Below, piece by piece: positions 25,326-37,014 of a DNA stretch of 64,000 nucleotides. How positions within the stretch are numbered: position 1 is the stretch's first letter; each line of letters begins with the position of its first letter. A program made the translations under genes and the position numbers. Source of the DNA: Acanthornis magna (lineage: Eukaryota; Chordata; Aves; Passeriformes; Acanthizidae); NCBI GenBank assembly GCA_036785705.1, contig JAWUZG010000983.1, positions 25,503 through 89,502 of the forward strand, read 5' to 3'. The notes beneath the pieces are model-generated. The model ran no database searches. It was not told the origin of the DNA and worked only from the letters and a program-made list of their open reading frames with translations.

Positions 25326-27482
25326 ATGAGGGCTTCTTTGGAGCCAGCAGACATTGCCATTGTGGCCCTGTACTTCGTGCTTGTAATGTGCATAGGTTTC
25401 TTTGCCATGTGGAAAAGCAATCGGAGCACCGTGAGTGGCTACTTTTTGGCAGGGCGTTCTATGACCTGGGTAGCTATCGGGGCCTCGTTGTTTGTGAGCA
25501 ATATTGGAAGTGAACATTTCATTGGGCTCGCAGGATCTGGAGCAGCGAGCGGATTCGCCGTAGGTGCGTGGGAGTTCAACGCCTTAATGCTTTTGCAGCT
25601 TTTGGGATGGGTCTTCGTGCCAGTCTACATCCGGTCGCGAGTGTACACCATGCCCGAATACTTGTCCAAGCGGTTCGGAGGGCATAGGATTCAAGTCTAT
25701 TTTGCAGCGTTGTCTCTAATTCTTTATATCTTCACCAAACTCTCGGTTGACTTGTATTCAGGGGCGCTTTTTATCCAAGAGTCCCTAGGGTGGAACCTCT
25801 ACCTGTCGGTGATCCTGCTGATCGGAATGACAGCGCTGCTGACTGTCACCGGAGGGCTGGTGGCCGTCATCTACACGGACACCCTGCAAGCCCTGCTTAT
25901 GATCATCGGGGCCCTGTCACTCATGGTCATAAGCCTCATGAAGGTCGGTGGCTTCGAAGAAGTGAAAAGGAGGTACATGTTGGCCACACCAAATATCACC
26001 TCCATCCTCCTAACCTACAACATCTCCAACACCAACTCCTGCAACGTCAACCCAAAGCCCGACTCTCTTAAAATGTTGCGCGAGCCGACGGACGAAGACA
26101 TTCCCTGGCCCGGCTTTCTGCTGGGACAGACCCCGGCCTCGGTGTGGTACTGGTGCGCCGACCAAGTCATAGTGCAGAGAGTTCTGGCCGCCAAAAACAT
26201 CGTTCACGCCAAAGGCTCCACCCTCATGGCCGGCTTCTTGAAGCTGCTGCCCATGTTCATCATCGTGGTGCCGGGGATGATCTCCCGCATCCTGTTCGTG
26301 GATGACATCGCCTGCATCAACCCCGAGCACTGCTTCCAGGTGTGCGGGAGCAGGGCCGGCTGCTCCAACATCGCCTACCCGCGCCTGGTGATGAGGCTGG
26401 TGCCCGTGGGGCTGCGCGGGCTCATGATGGCCGTCATGATCGCCGCCCTCATGAGCGACCTGGACTCCATCTTCAACAGCGCCAGCACCATCTTCACGCT
26501 CGACATCTACAAACTCGTCCGCAAGAGCGCGACCTCCCGCGAGCTCATGGTCGTGGGCAGGGTCTTCGTGGCCTTCATGGTGGTGATCAGCATCGCGTGG
26601 GTGCCCATCATCGTGGAGATGCAGGGCGGGCAGATGTACCTCTACATCCAGGAGGTCGCGGACTACCTGACCCCGCCGGTGGCCGCCCTGTTCCTCATGG
26701 CCATCTTTTGGAAGCGTTGCAACGAGCAGGGAGCTTTCTACGGCGGCATGGCCGGGTTTGTCCTGGGCTCCCTCCGCCTCATCCTGGCCTTCTTCTACCG
26801 CGCTCCCGAGTGCGACAAGCCGGACACCAGGCCCGGCTTCATCAAGGACATCCACTACATGTACGTGGCCACGGCGCTCTTCTGGATCACCGGGATCGTG
26901 ACGGTCGTGGTGAGCCTGCTCACGCCCCCGCCCGCCAAGGAGCAGGTGCGGACCACCACCTTCTGGGCCCTGATGAAGCGGAGAGCGTCGGAGAGTGCCG
27001 CCAAGGAGGAGCTGTACCAGGAGCAGGAGAAGAGCGTCCTCAAGTGCAACGAGAACGCCAACCACGTCATTCCCAACGGGAAGTCGGAGGAGAGCGTTAA
27101 AAACGTGAAGCCGGAGGACATCAACCTCCTGGTGACGTCCAGGGATGACAGCAACCCGGTGATCTCGGTGAGCCACTCCGAGGTGGAGACGCCCGTGGAT
27201 TGTTATTCCAACGGACAGGCGGCCCTGATGGGGGAGAAAAAGCAGGAGGAGGAGGAGGAGGAGGAGGAGACTGAGGACAGGGAGAGACATTTGAAATTCA
27301 TAGATTGGTTCTGTGGCTTGAAAAGTAAAAACATAAACAAGAGAGTGGTTCGGGAGGTCGAGGAGGAGACTGTTTGTTTACAAATGCTGGAAGAGACTCC
27401 AAAAGTTAAACTATTACTAAATGCTGGACTGATCTGTGTCTGTTCTCTTGGAATCTTCATGTTTGTCTACTTCTCTTTGTGA
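25326..27482 (+). CDS. SLC5A3: Sodium/myo-inositol cotransporter SMIT1, single coding exon
   Basis: The 718-residue product equals the length of human SLC5A3 and matches it closely throughout. It belongs to the sodium:solute symporter family (SSF, LeuT-type fold, 14 membrane segments) and imports myo-inositol with Na+ across the plasma membrane, mainly for osmolyte accumulation and phosphoinositide supply. Visible features: first membrane segment about residues 9-29; SSF-type segment GGLVAVIYTDTLQALLM near 176-192; the conserved MSDLDSIFNSAST stretch near 376-388; a candidate glycosylation site NIT near 223; a long hydrophilic C-terminal loop about 540-690; last membrane segment about 696-718. 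The start MRASLEPADIAIVALYF aligns with the family start. The coding region is intronless, as in mammals, and lies within MRPS6 intron 1. A run of eight glutamates at 641-648 is an oddity. GC at third positions rises sharply in the middle of the exon. Confidence 0.98.
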   Translation: MRASLEPADIAIVALYFVLVMCIGFFAMWKSNRSTVSGYFLAGRSMTWVAIGASLFVSNIGSEHFIGLAGSGAASGFAVGAWEFNALMLLQLLGWVFVPVYIRSRVYTMPEYLSKRFGGHRIQVYFAALSLILYIFTKLSVDLYSGALFIQESLGWNLYLSVILLIGMTALLTVTGGLVAVIYTDTLQALLMIIGALSLMVISLMKVGGFEEVKRRYMLATPNITSILLTYNISNTNSCNVNPKPDSLKMLREPTDEDIPWPGFLLGQTPASVWYWCADQVIVQRVLAAKNIVHAKGSTLMAGFLKLLPMFIIVVPGMISRILFVDDIACINPEHCFQVCGSRAGCSNIAYPRLVMRLVPVGLRGLMMAVMIAALMSDLDSIFNSASTIFTLDIYKLVRKSATSRELMVVGRVFVAFMVVISIAWVPIIVEMQGGQMYLYIQEVADYLTPPVAALFLMAIFWKRCNEQGAFYGGMAGFVLGSLRLILAFFYRAPECDKPDTRPGFIKDIHYMYVATALFWITGIVTVVVSLLTPPPAKEQVRTTTFWALMKRRASESAAKEELYQEQEKSVLKCNENANHVIPNGKSEESVKNVKPEDINLLVTSRDDSNPVISVSHSEVETPVDCYSNGQAALMGEKKQEEEEEEEETEDRERHLKFIDWFCGLKSKNINKRVVREVEEETVCLQMLEETPKVKLLLNAGLICVCSLGIFMFVYFSL

Positions 27483-28302
27483 GTGAATAGTGAACTTTTA
27501 AGGGTATGGCTTAAACATACAGAAGTTGATACAGGTCTCTGGAGATTTTTGGTTTTTCTTTTTTTCTTTTCAAACAACATAACCACAACCCTGGCATTGT
27601 TTACGCTATAATTGTAAGATCAACTCAGCTTTAGCCTATTTCGAGACCATTTGAGATGTGTTGTCCTCCCTCTGCTGAGAGCAGAACCTGTCCTGTGGTG
27701 GCTTTTTCTTTTTTCCCTTTTGTGTTGTTGGTTTTTTTTTTCCATTTGCAGCACTAACCTTTTGTTTTTCTGTGTATAAATATACCAAAGGCAGGCAGGT
27801 GGCTGTGTTTGAAGTCAGGCAGTTACAGCTCAGTCAGCATTAAGTGAAGATAACAGGTAATCAGTTACCAGTGTGTGAAATCGGAGTGATTAAAGCTGGG
27901 CCAAAAGATTTTTAAATGCAGAGCTGTGATGCACATTTATAAAATAATTGTATTACCTTAGCCAACTTAGCACTTTTTAATTGCACTCACTGCTATTTTT
28001 TTTCTTTTCAGTTTCTCATTTCTCTTCTGGCAACAACAGGAAGCTGTTTTGTCTCATTTTATAGCACTTAAAACATGATAGCTCTTAGCAGCTTTCTGCG
28101 TTTTTTAGTTTTTTGTAAGGAAATTTTTGTCTTTTGATTTTTATCCACTGTAAATTACATGACTGAAAAGTTGCTGTATTTCAAAAAAAAAGAGAAAAAA
28201 CCAAAACTACAGCAAAAATAAGCCTGGAGATGACAAACTGTCAGTGGAGGAGGAGGAAAAAGGAATACTCTTCCTGTAGGGTTTGTATTATGTTGAAAAT
28301 GA

Positions 28303-28460
28303 AGAATCCCAGAATTTTTAGGGTGGGTTTGGGTTATCTCTGGAAAGGGAGCGCCTCCCTGGGCAGCTGTTCCAGGGCTCTGCCACCTCCCTGGGACGAA
28401 TTTTTTTCCTCAGGTTTGGGTGGAACTTCTTGAGTTTCAGTAAATGGCCATAAAGATTCA
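28303..28460 (-). mobile_element. Probable CR1 fragment within the SLC5A3 3' UTR
   Basis: Starts with the tail-like agaatcccagaatttttagg, followed by ctccctgggcagctgttcca, as in some CR1 families. Diverged, so the far end is uncertain. Confidence 0.6.
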
Positions 28461-28798
28461 TTCAGCCTCTCCAGCCTCCAAACCCTTAGGACATAGTTAG
28501 GAGTAGCCTCTTTTTAGGGAAAAACCTTCTTTGTAGGTTCTAGCACACGGGAAAAAGAGAACTGTGAGGCTTTGCATGTCCTGAAAAACTTTCTCACCCT
28601 GCAGAGGAGTTTTCCTCTGTGTGTCTGGGAGGAATCTCTGCCGTGCTGATGCTGCAGGGGGAGAACAGCAGCTGGGGAGGCAAGGAAGGGGAGATGGGGG
28701 AGAGAGGTGAAAGTGCTCCTTGTTTGCCAGAGCCCTTTTGCCTCATGTCTTCTCCCGCTTCCCCTTTCGCCTTGTCAAACCTTCTTTTTGTTTTTTTG

Positions 28799-28945
28799 AG
28801 GAATCCCAGAATCCTGGGCTTGGAAAAGCCCTCCCAGGTCACTGAGCTCAGCCTGTGCCCAATCTCCACCCTGTCACCAGCCCAGAGTGCCACATTCCTT
28901 GGCCACCCCAGGGATGGGCACCTCCCTGTGTGACCCCTTCCCACG
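28799..28945 (-). mobile_element. CR1 fragment within the SLC5A3 3' UTR
   Basis: Reversed CR1 tail gaatcccagaatcctgggct with gaaaagccctcccaggtcac and ccaccctgtcaccagcccag. Confidence 0.85.
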
Positions 28946-31918
28946 AGTGACCATCCCGTGAAGAAATCCCCTCCCTCCTCAGCGATCCCGCGGGGTTCAG
29001 CGGCAGGAGACAGAGCGCGTGCAGCCACAATCTGTGTCGCCAATCGAGGTCTGTCCTGGCCTCGGGATTTTTCCAAACCAGTTAATTCCTCCCAGGCACT
29101 CACAGCTATTTGTAGGTCTCCAGGTGCTGGGGAGCTTTTCTCCTGAGGGATGATGCCCAGGCAGGGATGAGCCATTCCCAGGTGTGCAGGACGTGCGTGC
29201 AGGAGGTTGGTGCTCTCATCCTGCCCAGGTCCTGCTGGTTCTGGGAGCAGAGCCCAGCGTGGCTGCACTTCCAGGATTAGCTCCTTCCCTCTTCAGGACA
29301 GAGCTGTCATATCCAGGCTTTCCACGGAAATAATTCCTCCGCTTGTCTTTGCTCCTGAGCTCATCTGAGCAGAGCAGGAGCTGGCTGGGCCAAAATCGGG
29401 CTGAGGGACCATTGTGAGTGTTCACCAGAACCACTTCAGGGGTCCAGCCACACTCCTTGGCATAAAACACAAACCAATTCCTGTGGGTAAAACCATTTTT
29501 TAGGGTTGAAATTTGGGTCAATCCTGCCTTTAACTGCTGGAGAAAGTTTGTTTTTCCAGTGGTGCCATCCACGTGGCTTTTAGTAGATAATTCACACTTT
29601 CAGATAAAAGGATTCACTTCTGTTTTGGGGGTGTTTTTTCTTGTTTTGGTGGTGTTTTTATATCAATAGAATCTCATTCATTCCACAACTTTGACCAGAG
29701 GCTGAGCTGCCCCACTTTCCTCCACTTGGTTTAGTTGTTGCTGCTGGGAAGTAGAACTACTCCCAAGTGGAAAACTTGGAGTGTTGTTGCAGTATTTGTA
29801 GAAGAGGAGTCACCATACCTGGTGTTGATGTTGCTACCAATGTGATAGGACACATTTTCTTAGGATTTGTGTGGCCAGCTGGGTTTGGAAAAATATTTTC
29901 AATCCTCTGTGAAATAATGGCATCTCAAGTTATTTCGTTAGTGGGCTGAGCTGTGAAGGATGGTTTGGTGTAAAACGTAGGGAATTGTTTCCCTACAGGA
30001 TAAAATAATTTAGGGCAACATTTGATCGTAGTGGGATGAAAAACAACAACTTGTGGAGGGTAAAGAGAAGTCTCAGTCCAACAATGCCTTCTTCAGGAGG
30101 CTGGGATGTGGCTCACACGCCTGATTTGGCCCAGGGAAGGGGACCAGTGTCCCTTTGGAACACGGCACGACTCTGGAGCAGCGGCTGGCACTGGGACTCT
30201 CCAGGCTGCTCCTCCTTGCCCTCGATGTCAGCGCTTTGCCACCACCTGGGACGCCAGGTCAGCTCAGGGACCCTTTGGCTTGGCGCCATCGCCCCCGCCC
30301 TGCGCTGTCCCCAGGGTGCCTTACGCGGGTGGGCAGCTGAAGGCACGGCTGGAGGAGGTGCTCCGGCGCTTCCCACGGCTCTCCCTGCCGCATCCCTCTG
30401 CCCCTCGAGAGGACACTCGAAAGGGTTAATGGGCAGGACTCGGGTGTCCTGCTCGGTCAGATCCGTGGGGAAATATCCTTGGCTGTGGAAGGGACTCGAG
30501 TCCTTCACAAATGCACTGTGGAGCCCGAGAGGCTCCATCTCCCACTTCATTTATTCTTCTTTTTCTACACTAACGAGCTGCCACATTAATCACCCTGCTG
30601 ATTGGCAGGCAGGATCATCACTAATTATTAATCTGCCTCCCCAGCCCATCTTCGGACCTGGTGTTGTGAAGCTTTCAAGCCAATTCTTTCTGCAGTGCTT
30701 TCTCTCTTCAGGTGTTTCCGAGGTGTTTTCCTCTTCAACACCGTTCTGTCCTAGAGGTCCTGAAAGTTGCTGATGTTCTTTGCTGCATAAAACCACTTAA
30801 TAAAAGGCCTTTATTATTCCATAGAGATATTCCTAAGGTTCCAAGCAAGCTCTGCCTGCTGCCGAGAAGGACCTTGTGTAGGAGAAGGGATTTTTTTATA
30901 GCGTAAACAAGCCTTTGCTGAGGGGGGAAGAGGTTGACGAATTTGGGGTTAAACACCGATTTTTTGGTCCAGCAGAACCACAGAGTGTTTCCCAGGATGG
31001 ACAATCAGCTCCATGAATTTTGTTGCCTGGCCTCCTCCCCCTGGGCAGGGCTGGTTGTGCTTCTGTCTTGCAGCAATGGGTTTATTTATTATTGCCTTGA
31101 GCTTAGGATGACAAGTCTTGGAAAACTGAGTTTGGAATGAGAGCTTTTTTTTTTTTTCCTTCTTGTTATTTCCCGTAACTTATTTTTCTGGTAAGGTATT
31201 TGAATTTTGCTCCTGGAAATGGTAGAAGCCTTTTATTTAAAAAAGAAAAAAAAAGGAGAGAAAAAAAAAAAAAAGAAAAAAAATTTAAAAAAATAAAAAA
31301 GAAGAGGCTTCTTGAGAGTTTAATACATTTTGGGAGACTGTTCTTATTTAAGTTTTTTTTATGACTGATTTGATGCTATTCTCTGCCAAAGTTTAAAGGT
31401 TTTTTGTTGTTTTTTTTAAAAATAATTTTTCCTATTTAGCTTTTAGGGAAAGGAAACGGTGCGAGATTGTAAGAAATAAAAATGGCCTTCCTTATATTCC
31501 GTATATTGTGTATTTTTTATTTCTCCACTTGTGTGTTCCCTGATCCCAGAAGGGCCAGGATGAGACTTCTGATGAGAGTCATGAGCCCTGTAACCGAGCA
31601 GAGAAAAGGAATTATTTCCACGAGGTTACAGTGGAGGGGGCAGAGCCACCCAGGGAGCTCTGCCAGCACTTAGAAGATGCTTACAACTTTAAAACAGCTT
31701 TATTTTTTTTATATATCTATTTTTTTAAATCCTGAGATAGAGGAGGTGTTGGGAATTGCTCCCTTTCAGAGAACAGGAGACATGGAAGAAGCTGGAGTTG
31801 CCAAGCTCCAGCTTTCTCGAGGAAATCTTTGGATTTAGCATGTACAGAGAAGCAAAATTACTCATCTGTTAATTTGGTATTCTGTATGTTCTGTGCCCTT
31901 AAATGTAATTGTTTTGAA

Positions 31919-31924
31919 AATAAA
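31919..31924 (+). terminator. SLC5A3: Polyadenylation signal AATAAA, proximal SLC5A3 candidate
   Basis: AATAAA in gaaaataaaactaacc is followed within about 30 bases by a GT-rich stretch (cttgttatgtgatgtt), the arrangement of a working poly(A) site. An earlier AATAAA at 31475-31480 is a further candidate. Confidence 0.5.
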
Positions 31925-33303
31925 ACTAACCTTGTTATGTGATGTTAAAAGCAGACTTCTGTGCAATGTTTTAATTTTTTTTTTTGGTTTTTTAAAGAAA
32001 ATGTTTGTATATAATTAAATGGTTTAATGTGCTTTAATTGGCCTAAGGTAAAGAGTAGTCCTAGAATGTAAAACATATATAATTAGAATTTCTGATTTCA
32101 CTGTGAGATCTCTGAACTCTTGGTTTGTTTGTTTTTGGGGTTTTTTTGTTTGTTTGTTTGTTTGTTTTTTTTTTTTTTTTTTTTTTTGCAAAGTGGTTTT
32201 GTTTTGTTTACAAAACACTTTCTCTTTGATTTCTTTCCTGGTGTTGGTTTCAAGGCATTTGCTTCACTTCTGTTCCAATCTTGAACTCATGGTATAGTGA
32301 CATCTGGTGACACTTGGCATTCTCAGTTCCACTGTGTAAAGTCAGACACTTTGAGCAAAACTGGCGGTGAAATGACAATTCTGTGTCTAGGAATACACGT
32401 TTTTAAAATGAGGTGGTTATAAAAATAGTTGCTGTGCAAAATGTTAGTAGTCTTCTTCAAGAAGAAAGCAAAATTTTCTAATCTCACTCGAGCAGTCTCT
32501 TCATTCATCATCTTCTTTTTTAAAGCACAGTGTCAAAGTGATGCTGCTTTACCTTGTATCTCTGAGAAAAATGTTTTTTTAGATATCTGTGAAGTATTTT
32601 TGGGTTTTGTTGCTGTTGTATTTTTCTGCAGATTTTATATAAAATACCAGTTAACGAACTGCCTTTTTTTGTTGGTTTTTTTTAACTCTCTAAAAATACA
32701 TTTCAGACCAAAACCAAATGATATCATATAGCATTTGAAACCTGCCTTTTTCCTTGTCCCTTGGTTGTTTTTTTGGAAATAAGCCAAATGGGCATGTAGA
32801 TAAGATCACTATAATGGATCCAGGTCTCTTTTGGTAAAGTGTTATTTAAAGGTCTGTTAAGATCTTATAAGACAATATACTGAAAAAAAAAAAACAACTT
32901 TACTGTAGTAGGAATATAGATTTAGAAGTGTTAATGAGATTAATACAGCTTAATTATATTGTAAGTTGCTACTGTCCTTAATGACAAGCTTTTTGTCATA
33001 GAAACGATGTATGATAAATTAATTTTGGTCTAGTGTATAGAATTATCATATTGCTATCAATCTTTGAAGTAAATCTGATGCAAAATTTTCATAGTTAGCA
33101 TTGCTGGCCCTGTGTATACTGTTCTTTGTATACTGTATGCATATTATTTTGCCTCCTGCATTAGTCTTCAAACTAAAACTCTTATTAGAGAGTATTTGGA
33201 TACTTCAGACTGTGTTTCTTGCAGTTTACATTCCTTTACCATGGCATTTTGTCCTGTCTCAAAGTATTGTATGGAAATGTTTCAAACTTCTGTACAAAGT
33301 TTC

Positions 33304-33309
33304 AATAAA
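33304..33309 (+). terminator. SLC5A3: Polyadenylation signal AATAAA, distal SLC5A3 candidate
   Basis: AATAAA in ttcaataaaaatagag lies at the end of the AT-rich, apparently unique 3' UTR. Beyond about 33.35 kb the base composition changes. This makes it the best candidate for the distal end of the transcript. Confidence 0.5.
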
Positions 33310-35060
33310 AATAGAGAAAAAAAAAACCAAACTGACCAACCCACCAGAACAGAGATTTGTGGAGCTATTTTGGAGTATTTTACTTTCAGTAAGCACTGCG
33401 TCCCTGTAGGTAAAGATAATTCCCGTTTTTCCTGGTTGTTCCGAGGGAAAACCAAACTTGGGTTCTTTAAAAGGGCAGGAAGAACTTCAGGATCCCAAAT
33501 GCTGAGAGTTTGGCCACTGCTGTTGTGGGGAGGTGGGGCTGGGCTGGGCTCAGGGCACAAAAAAGAGTGAGCCTCCCTTTAGCCGAGGAATCTGCTTGGA
33601 TATTGTGCAAAATTATTAATTTTTTAAAATTTTTTTAATCTTTCAATGTCCTGTTCAGCTGCTGCTCAAGCAGTTCTTGAGTGGGAGCAGCACTTTCTTA
33701 CTGATTGTGGAGTTAAAACATCAGCACAGTTGTGTGAGCAGGGCCCAAGGCTTTATCTCCCACTTCCTTCTCATCCCTGTCCCCCCCTAAGGATGTGATG
33801 AACCTGGGAATTCAGTGGGAATCACGATTTCCTTGTCCAGCAGGGGCAGGCCTGGTGCTAAATGAGGGATTCATGTTCTTCTGGAGATGGGATGTTGGCA
33901 AGAACTGTGGCAAGGCTGTAAAACCACATTTGCAGCTGCAGAGAAAATGAATTTATCAAAATCATTCCTTTATTCTTTTGCTGCTGTGATGTGAAAGAGA
34001 AATGGAGGTTTTGCTGTTCTCTGCTTCAAGGGGTGGATAAGAAACATTTTTGGAGAGGAGGCTTTGGATTTGGGAAGAAAACTAAGCATTTTCCGGCCTG
34101 CGAACTTGGTTTGGATTTGTGATTTCCAGGAGGGAGCGTTTTCATGAGTTAACTATTAATTAACTGGTTCCCTAATTAGTTTATTAGGTGTTTATTCAGT
34201 GAGCAGCTTTCCAGGTCAGTGATTTTCAAAGAGGTTCAAGCAGCCTCTTTGTCGCCAGCTGGTTCTGTTTGTGTTGGCAAAGTCTCCCTCCCCAATTTCC
34301 CGACGGCTGAGATTTGAATTTCTCTGGGTGTGGGGTCCTGGCCCAGGTGGGTTCTGGGCAGGTTCACTCAGTGCTGCAGCAACATTGATTTGTCTGGAAA
34401 ATCCCATGGAGAGGGTGGCAATGAGTCCTTTTCCTGCAGGAATTCCCTTTCTGGGATGAGGCTGTCCCAGTTCCCCTGCAGATGTTCTGGTTCTGAGAAA
34501 GGGAACAAGGCAGGAGGTTTCACCTCTGGGCCTTGTCTCTCTGCTTTGATCAGGTTGTACTCAGGGAATTGCTTTTTGGGTGCTTTGGGCTTTATTTTTG
34601 GGTACTTTGGGCTTTTATTTTGGTGGAGTGAGGGAGGAAGTGGTAATTCAACTTCATGATGTTTATGATCCTTTAATTTGTCAGCAATGATTTTTAGTAT
34701 TTCCCTGACCCTTGTTTGTGAGGTAGCTTTGTGTATCTCAAGATTTATCTGGCAGAATTTGAGCAAGGAATTGCCCAGGTTCCCTCTTGGTAAAAACCCT
34801 GTGACTTCCACCTTAAACCTTCTGCTCCAGAGCCCAGGGAAGTTGTGTTCTGCAAAAGTGGGAGGGTTGAAAAATGATGGTTGTGGTGCTGTGGAAAGGT
34901 TTTATCACCGTGCTCAGCTTGGCTTTGTGGTGACTTCTTGTCCTTGGGCAGCAGTGAAGCTGTGCGGGAGAGCTGTAAGAACTGTGTGTCCAGAGCCAGG
35001 TCTGAGCCATAAAAATTCCTCTCCTGGAAGGGGGAGATGGCTGAGAGCAGTGTGGATGGG

Positions 35061-35650
35061 ACAAGAGGCCAATGGCCCTGGGCTGGGTCAGCAATTGTGT
35101 GTCCAGCAGGAGCAGGGCAGGGATTGTCCCTCTGTGCTGGGCACTGAGAGCCCCTCCAGGGCTGGCTCCAGTTGTGCTCCTGCAGGAGAGCCCTGGAGGG
35201 GCTGGAGGTGTCCAGGGAAGGGAAGGGAGCTGGGCAGGGGCTGAGCCCCAGGAGCGGCTGAGGGAGCTGGGAAAGGGCTGAGCCTGGAGAAAAGGAGGCT
35301 CAGGGGAACCTTGTGGCTCTGCACAGCTCCTGCCAGGAGGGGACAGCCGGGGGGGTCGGGCTGTGCTGGCAGGGAACAGGGACAGGAGGAGAGGGAACGG
35401 CCTCAGGCTGGGCCAGGGGAGGCTGGGCTTGGACAGCAGGAGCAATTTCTCCATGGAAAGGGTGCTCAGGCCTTGGCAGGGCTGCCCAGGGAGCTTTGCA
35501 GTGCCCATCCCTGCAGGTGTCCCAGCAAGGCCTGGCCGTGGCACTCAGTGCTCTGGGCTGGGGACAAGGTGGGCATGGGGCACAGCTTGGCCTCCATGGG
35601 CTGGGAGGGCTTTTCCAGCCCCAGGGATCCTGGGATTCTGTAATTCTGGG
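35061..35650 (+). mobile_element. CR1 LINE, one of the longer copies
   Basis: About 590 bp of forward young CR1, from ctgggctgggtcagcaattg to the tail cctgggattctgtaattctg. It mirrors the reversed copy at 63385-64000 over nearly its whole length. Confidence 0.92.
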
Positions 35651-36109
35651 AGATTGGCTGAGCTGCTACTCCAGCTCCTTCCATAGCTGGGACACTCTGG
35701 CTAACCTTGGGGACATCCCAGCCCCTGGGGTGGTGTTGTGCTCAGTCTGTGAAACTGGGGAAGGAGGAAGAGGAGGGAGGGGATGTTCCCTCCGTGTCTC
35801 TTTTGTTCGGATTTCATTATTTTTCCTTTCCACTCTTAATTATTTAGGCTTAATGAACATGTAAAATAAACTTGGTGAAATGTATTCACATCAAAAAATC
35901 ATGGGAGGAACACAACTTGGAGTTCCTGGGGAGCTCCTTCTCACCAGGTTTCTGATAAGGAGAATTCTGCAGTGTTACACTGGAGTCCTTAATAGAATTT
36001 ATTGTGGTTGGAAGAAGAGTGTGAGTTTCTTATTGGCGTTTTAAGGAAGGTGCTTAATTAATTCTGAACTTGAATTGATTCTGAATTGATTCTACTTGGA
36101 ATGTTGAGG

Positions 36110-36245
36110 ACTTCCCATCCCTGAAAATGTCCAAGGCCAGGTTGGACAGGGTTTGGAGCAACCTGGGACAGTGGAAGGTGTCCCTGGCAGGGAGTGGGAC
36201 TGGATAATCCTTAAAATTCCTTTAACCCAAACCCTGCTGTGAAGT
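36110..36245 (+). mobile_element. CR1 LINE fragment (diverged)
   Basis: Forward CR1 3' end: tgtccaaggccaggttggac ... gggacagtggaaggtgtccc ... tttaacccaaaccctgctgt. Confidence 0.85.
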
Positions 36246-37014
36246 TGTGTCCAGTTGTTACTTTAACTATTTCTGGTAAAAAAACATTGCAATCACCCTA
36301 AAATCATGGAGGAGTTGGTTGCTATTAATTTCAGTTTTAAAAGACACCTTTTAGGATTCTTTTTAAAAACTCTCAAGACTCTCAGCTCTCTAAAATGACT
36401 GAAATTCAGTGTTGGGACTGACGTGTTCGTTTAGCTGTGACTTAGTTCTTACAGAGTACTTGTATTCCTTGGATTTTAGTTTAATTTCTTCTATAATTTC
36501 CTTTGATCTTAAACGTTGACTTAAAAATAAAAAAGATCCATCATAGAATTTAGATTCTTTGAAGAAGAATGGTGGATTTTGGAACAGAAGAGTTCTGGCA
36601 TCACCTTGAGTTTAAAAGTTGCTGCTTCCTGTGCCACCAGGGGCCTGGGCTTCGTATTCCTCTGCTTCTTTGGCTTACACACCATTTAAATGTGAATTAA
36701 AGGTCTGTTTCGAGGATGGGGTGTTAATTTTAATTCAGACAGAGGCAATTTTGCTCACCTACCGCCAAGTTATTTTGGTGACGTGCCTGCTGTAATTTTC
36801 TATTTGCCAAATCCGTTTCTGGAATAGTCTCTCCTGCCTTGTGTTCCCTCAGTGTTGGATGGAAACGAGGAAAGGATGTCATGGTCAGGAGCACCTGGAG
36901 TTCTCCCATTTGTTCTTTATTCTGTCTTGGGAAAATTGTTCTGTTGTGGTTAGAGAAACCTCTGTCCCTTCATCCATCTTCCCCTAAACTGGTCCAGGTC
37001 TGGGGCTCCAACAC

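Larger units (their letters stand above)
27483..33325 (+). other. SLC5A3: SLC5A3 3' UTR (long, AT-rich, alternative polyadenylation likely)
   Basis: The stop codon at 27480-27482 is followed by about 5.8 kb without coding potential. It is T-rich, with long stretches rich in TTTT and ATTTA-like motifs, mainly after 31.1 kb. Polyadenylation signals are visible at 31475-31480, 31919-31924 and 33304-33309. The last is followed by an A-rich run and then different sequence. Mammalian SLC5A3 also has a very long 3' UTR with alternative ends. Two CR1 fragments (28303-28460 and 28799-28945) lie inside. The end position is inferred. Confidence 0.65.

Noticed and set aside
26342..27100. 252-codon frame in a second + frame of SLC5A3
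   Set aside because: A compositional shadow of the conserved transporter frame, arginine/histidine-rich with no family likeness.
26010..27290. 426-codon open frame antisense to SLC5A3
   Set aside because: It lies opposite the GC3-saturated part of SLC5A3, where stops are rare by composition. It is histidine/aspartate-rich with no recognisable domain.
35311..35864. Recurrent 100-200-codon frames found in several near-identical places
   Set aside because: They fall in the 3' region of CR1 copies and recur wherever the copy does. They are not host genes and do not read as intact reverse transcriptase.
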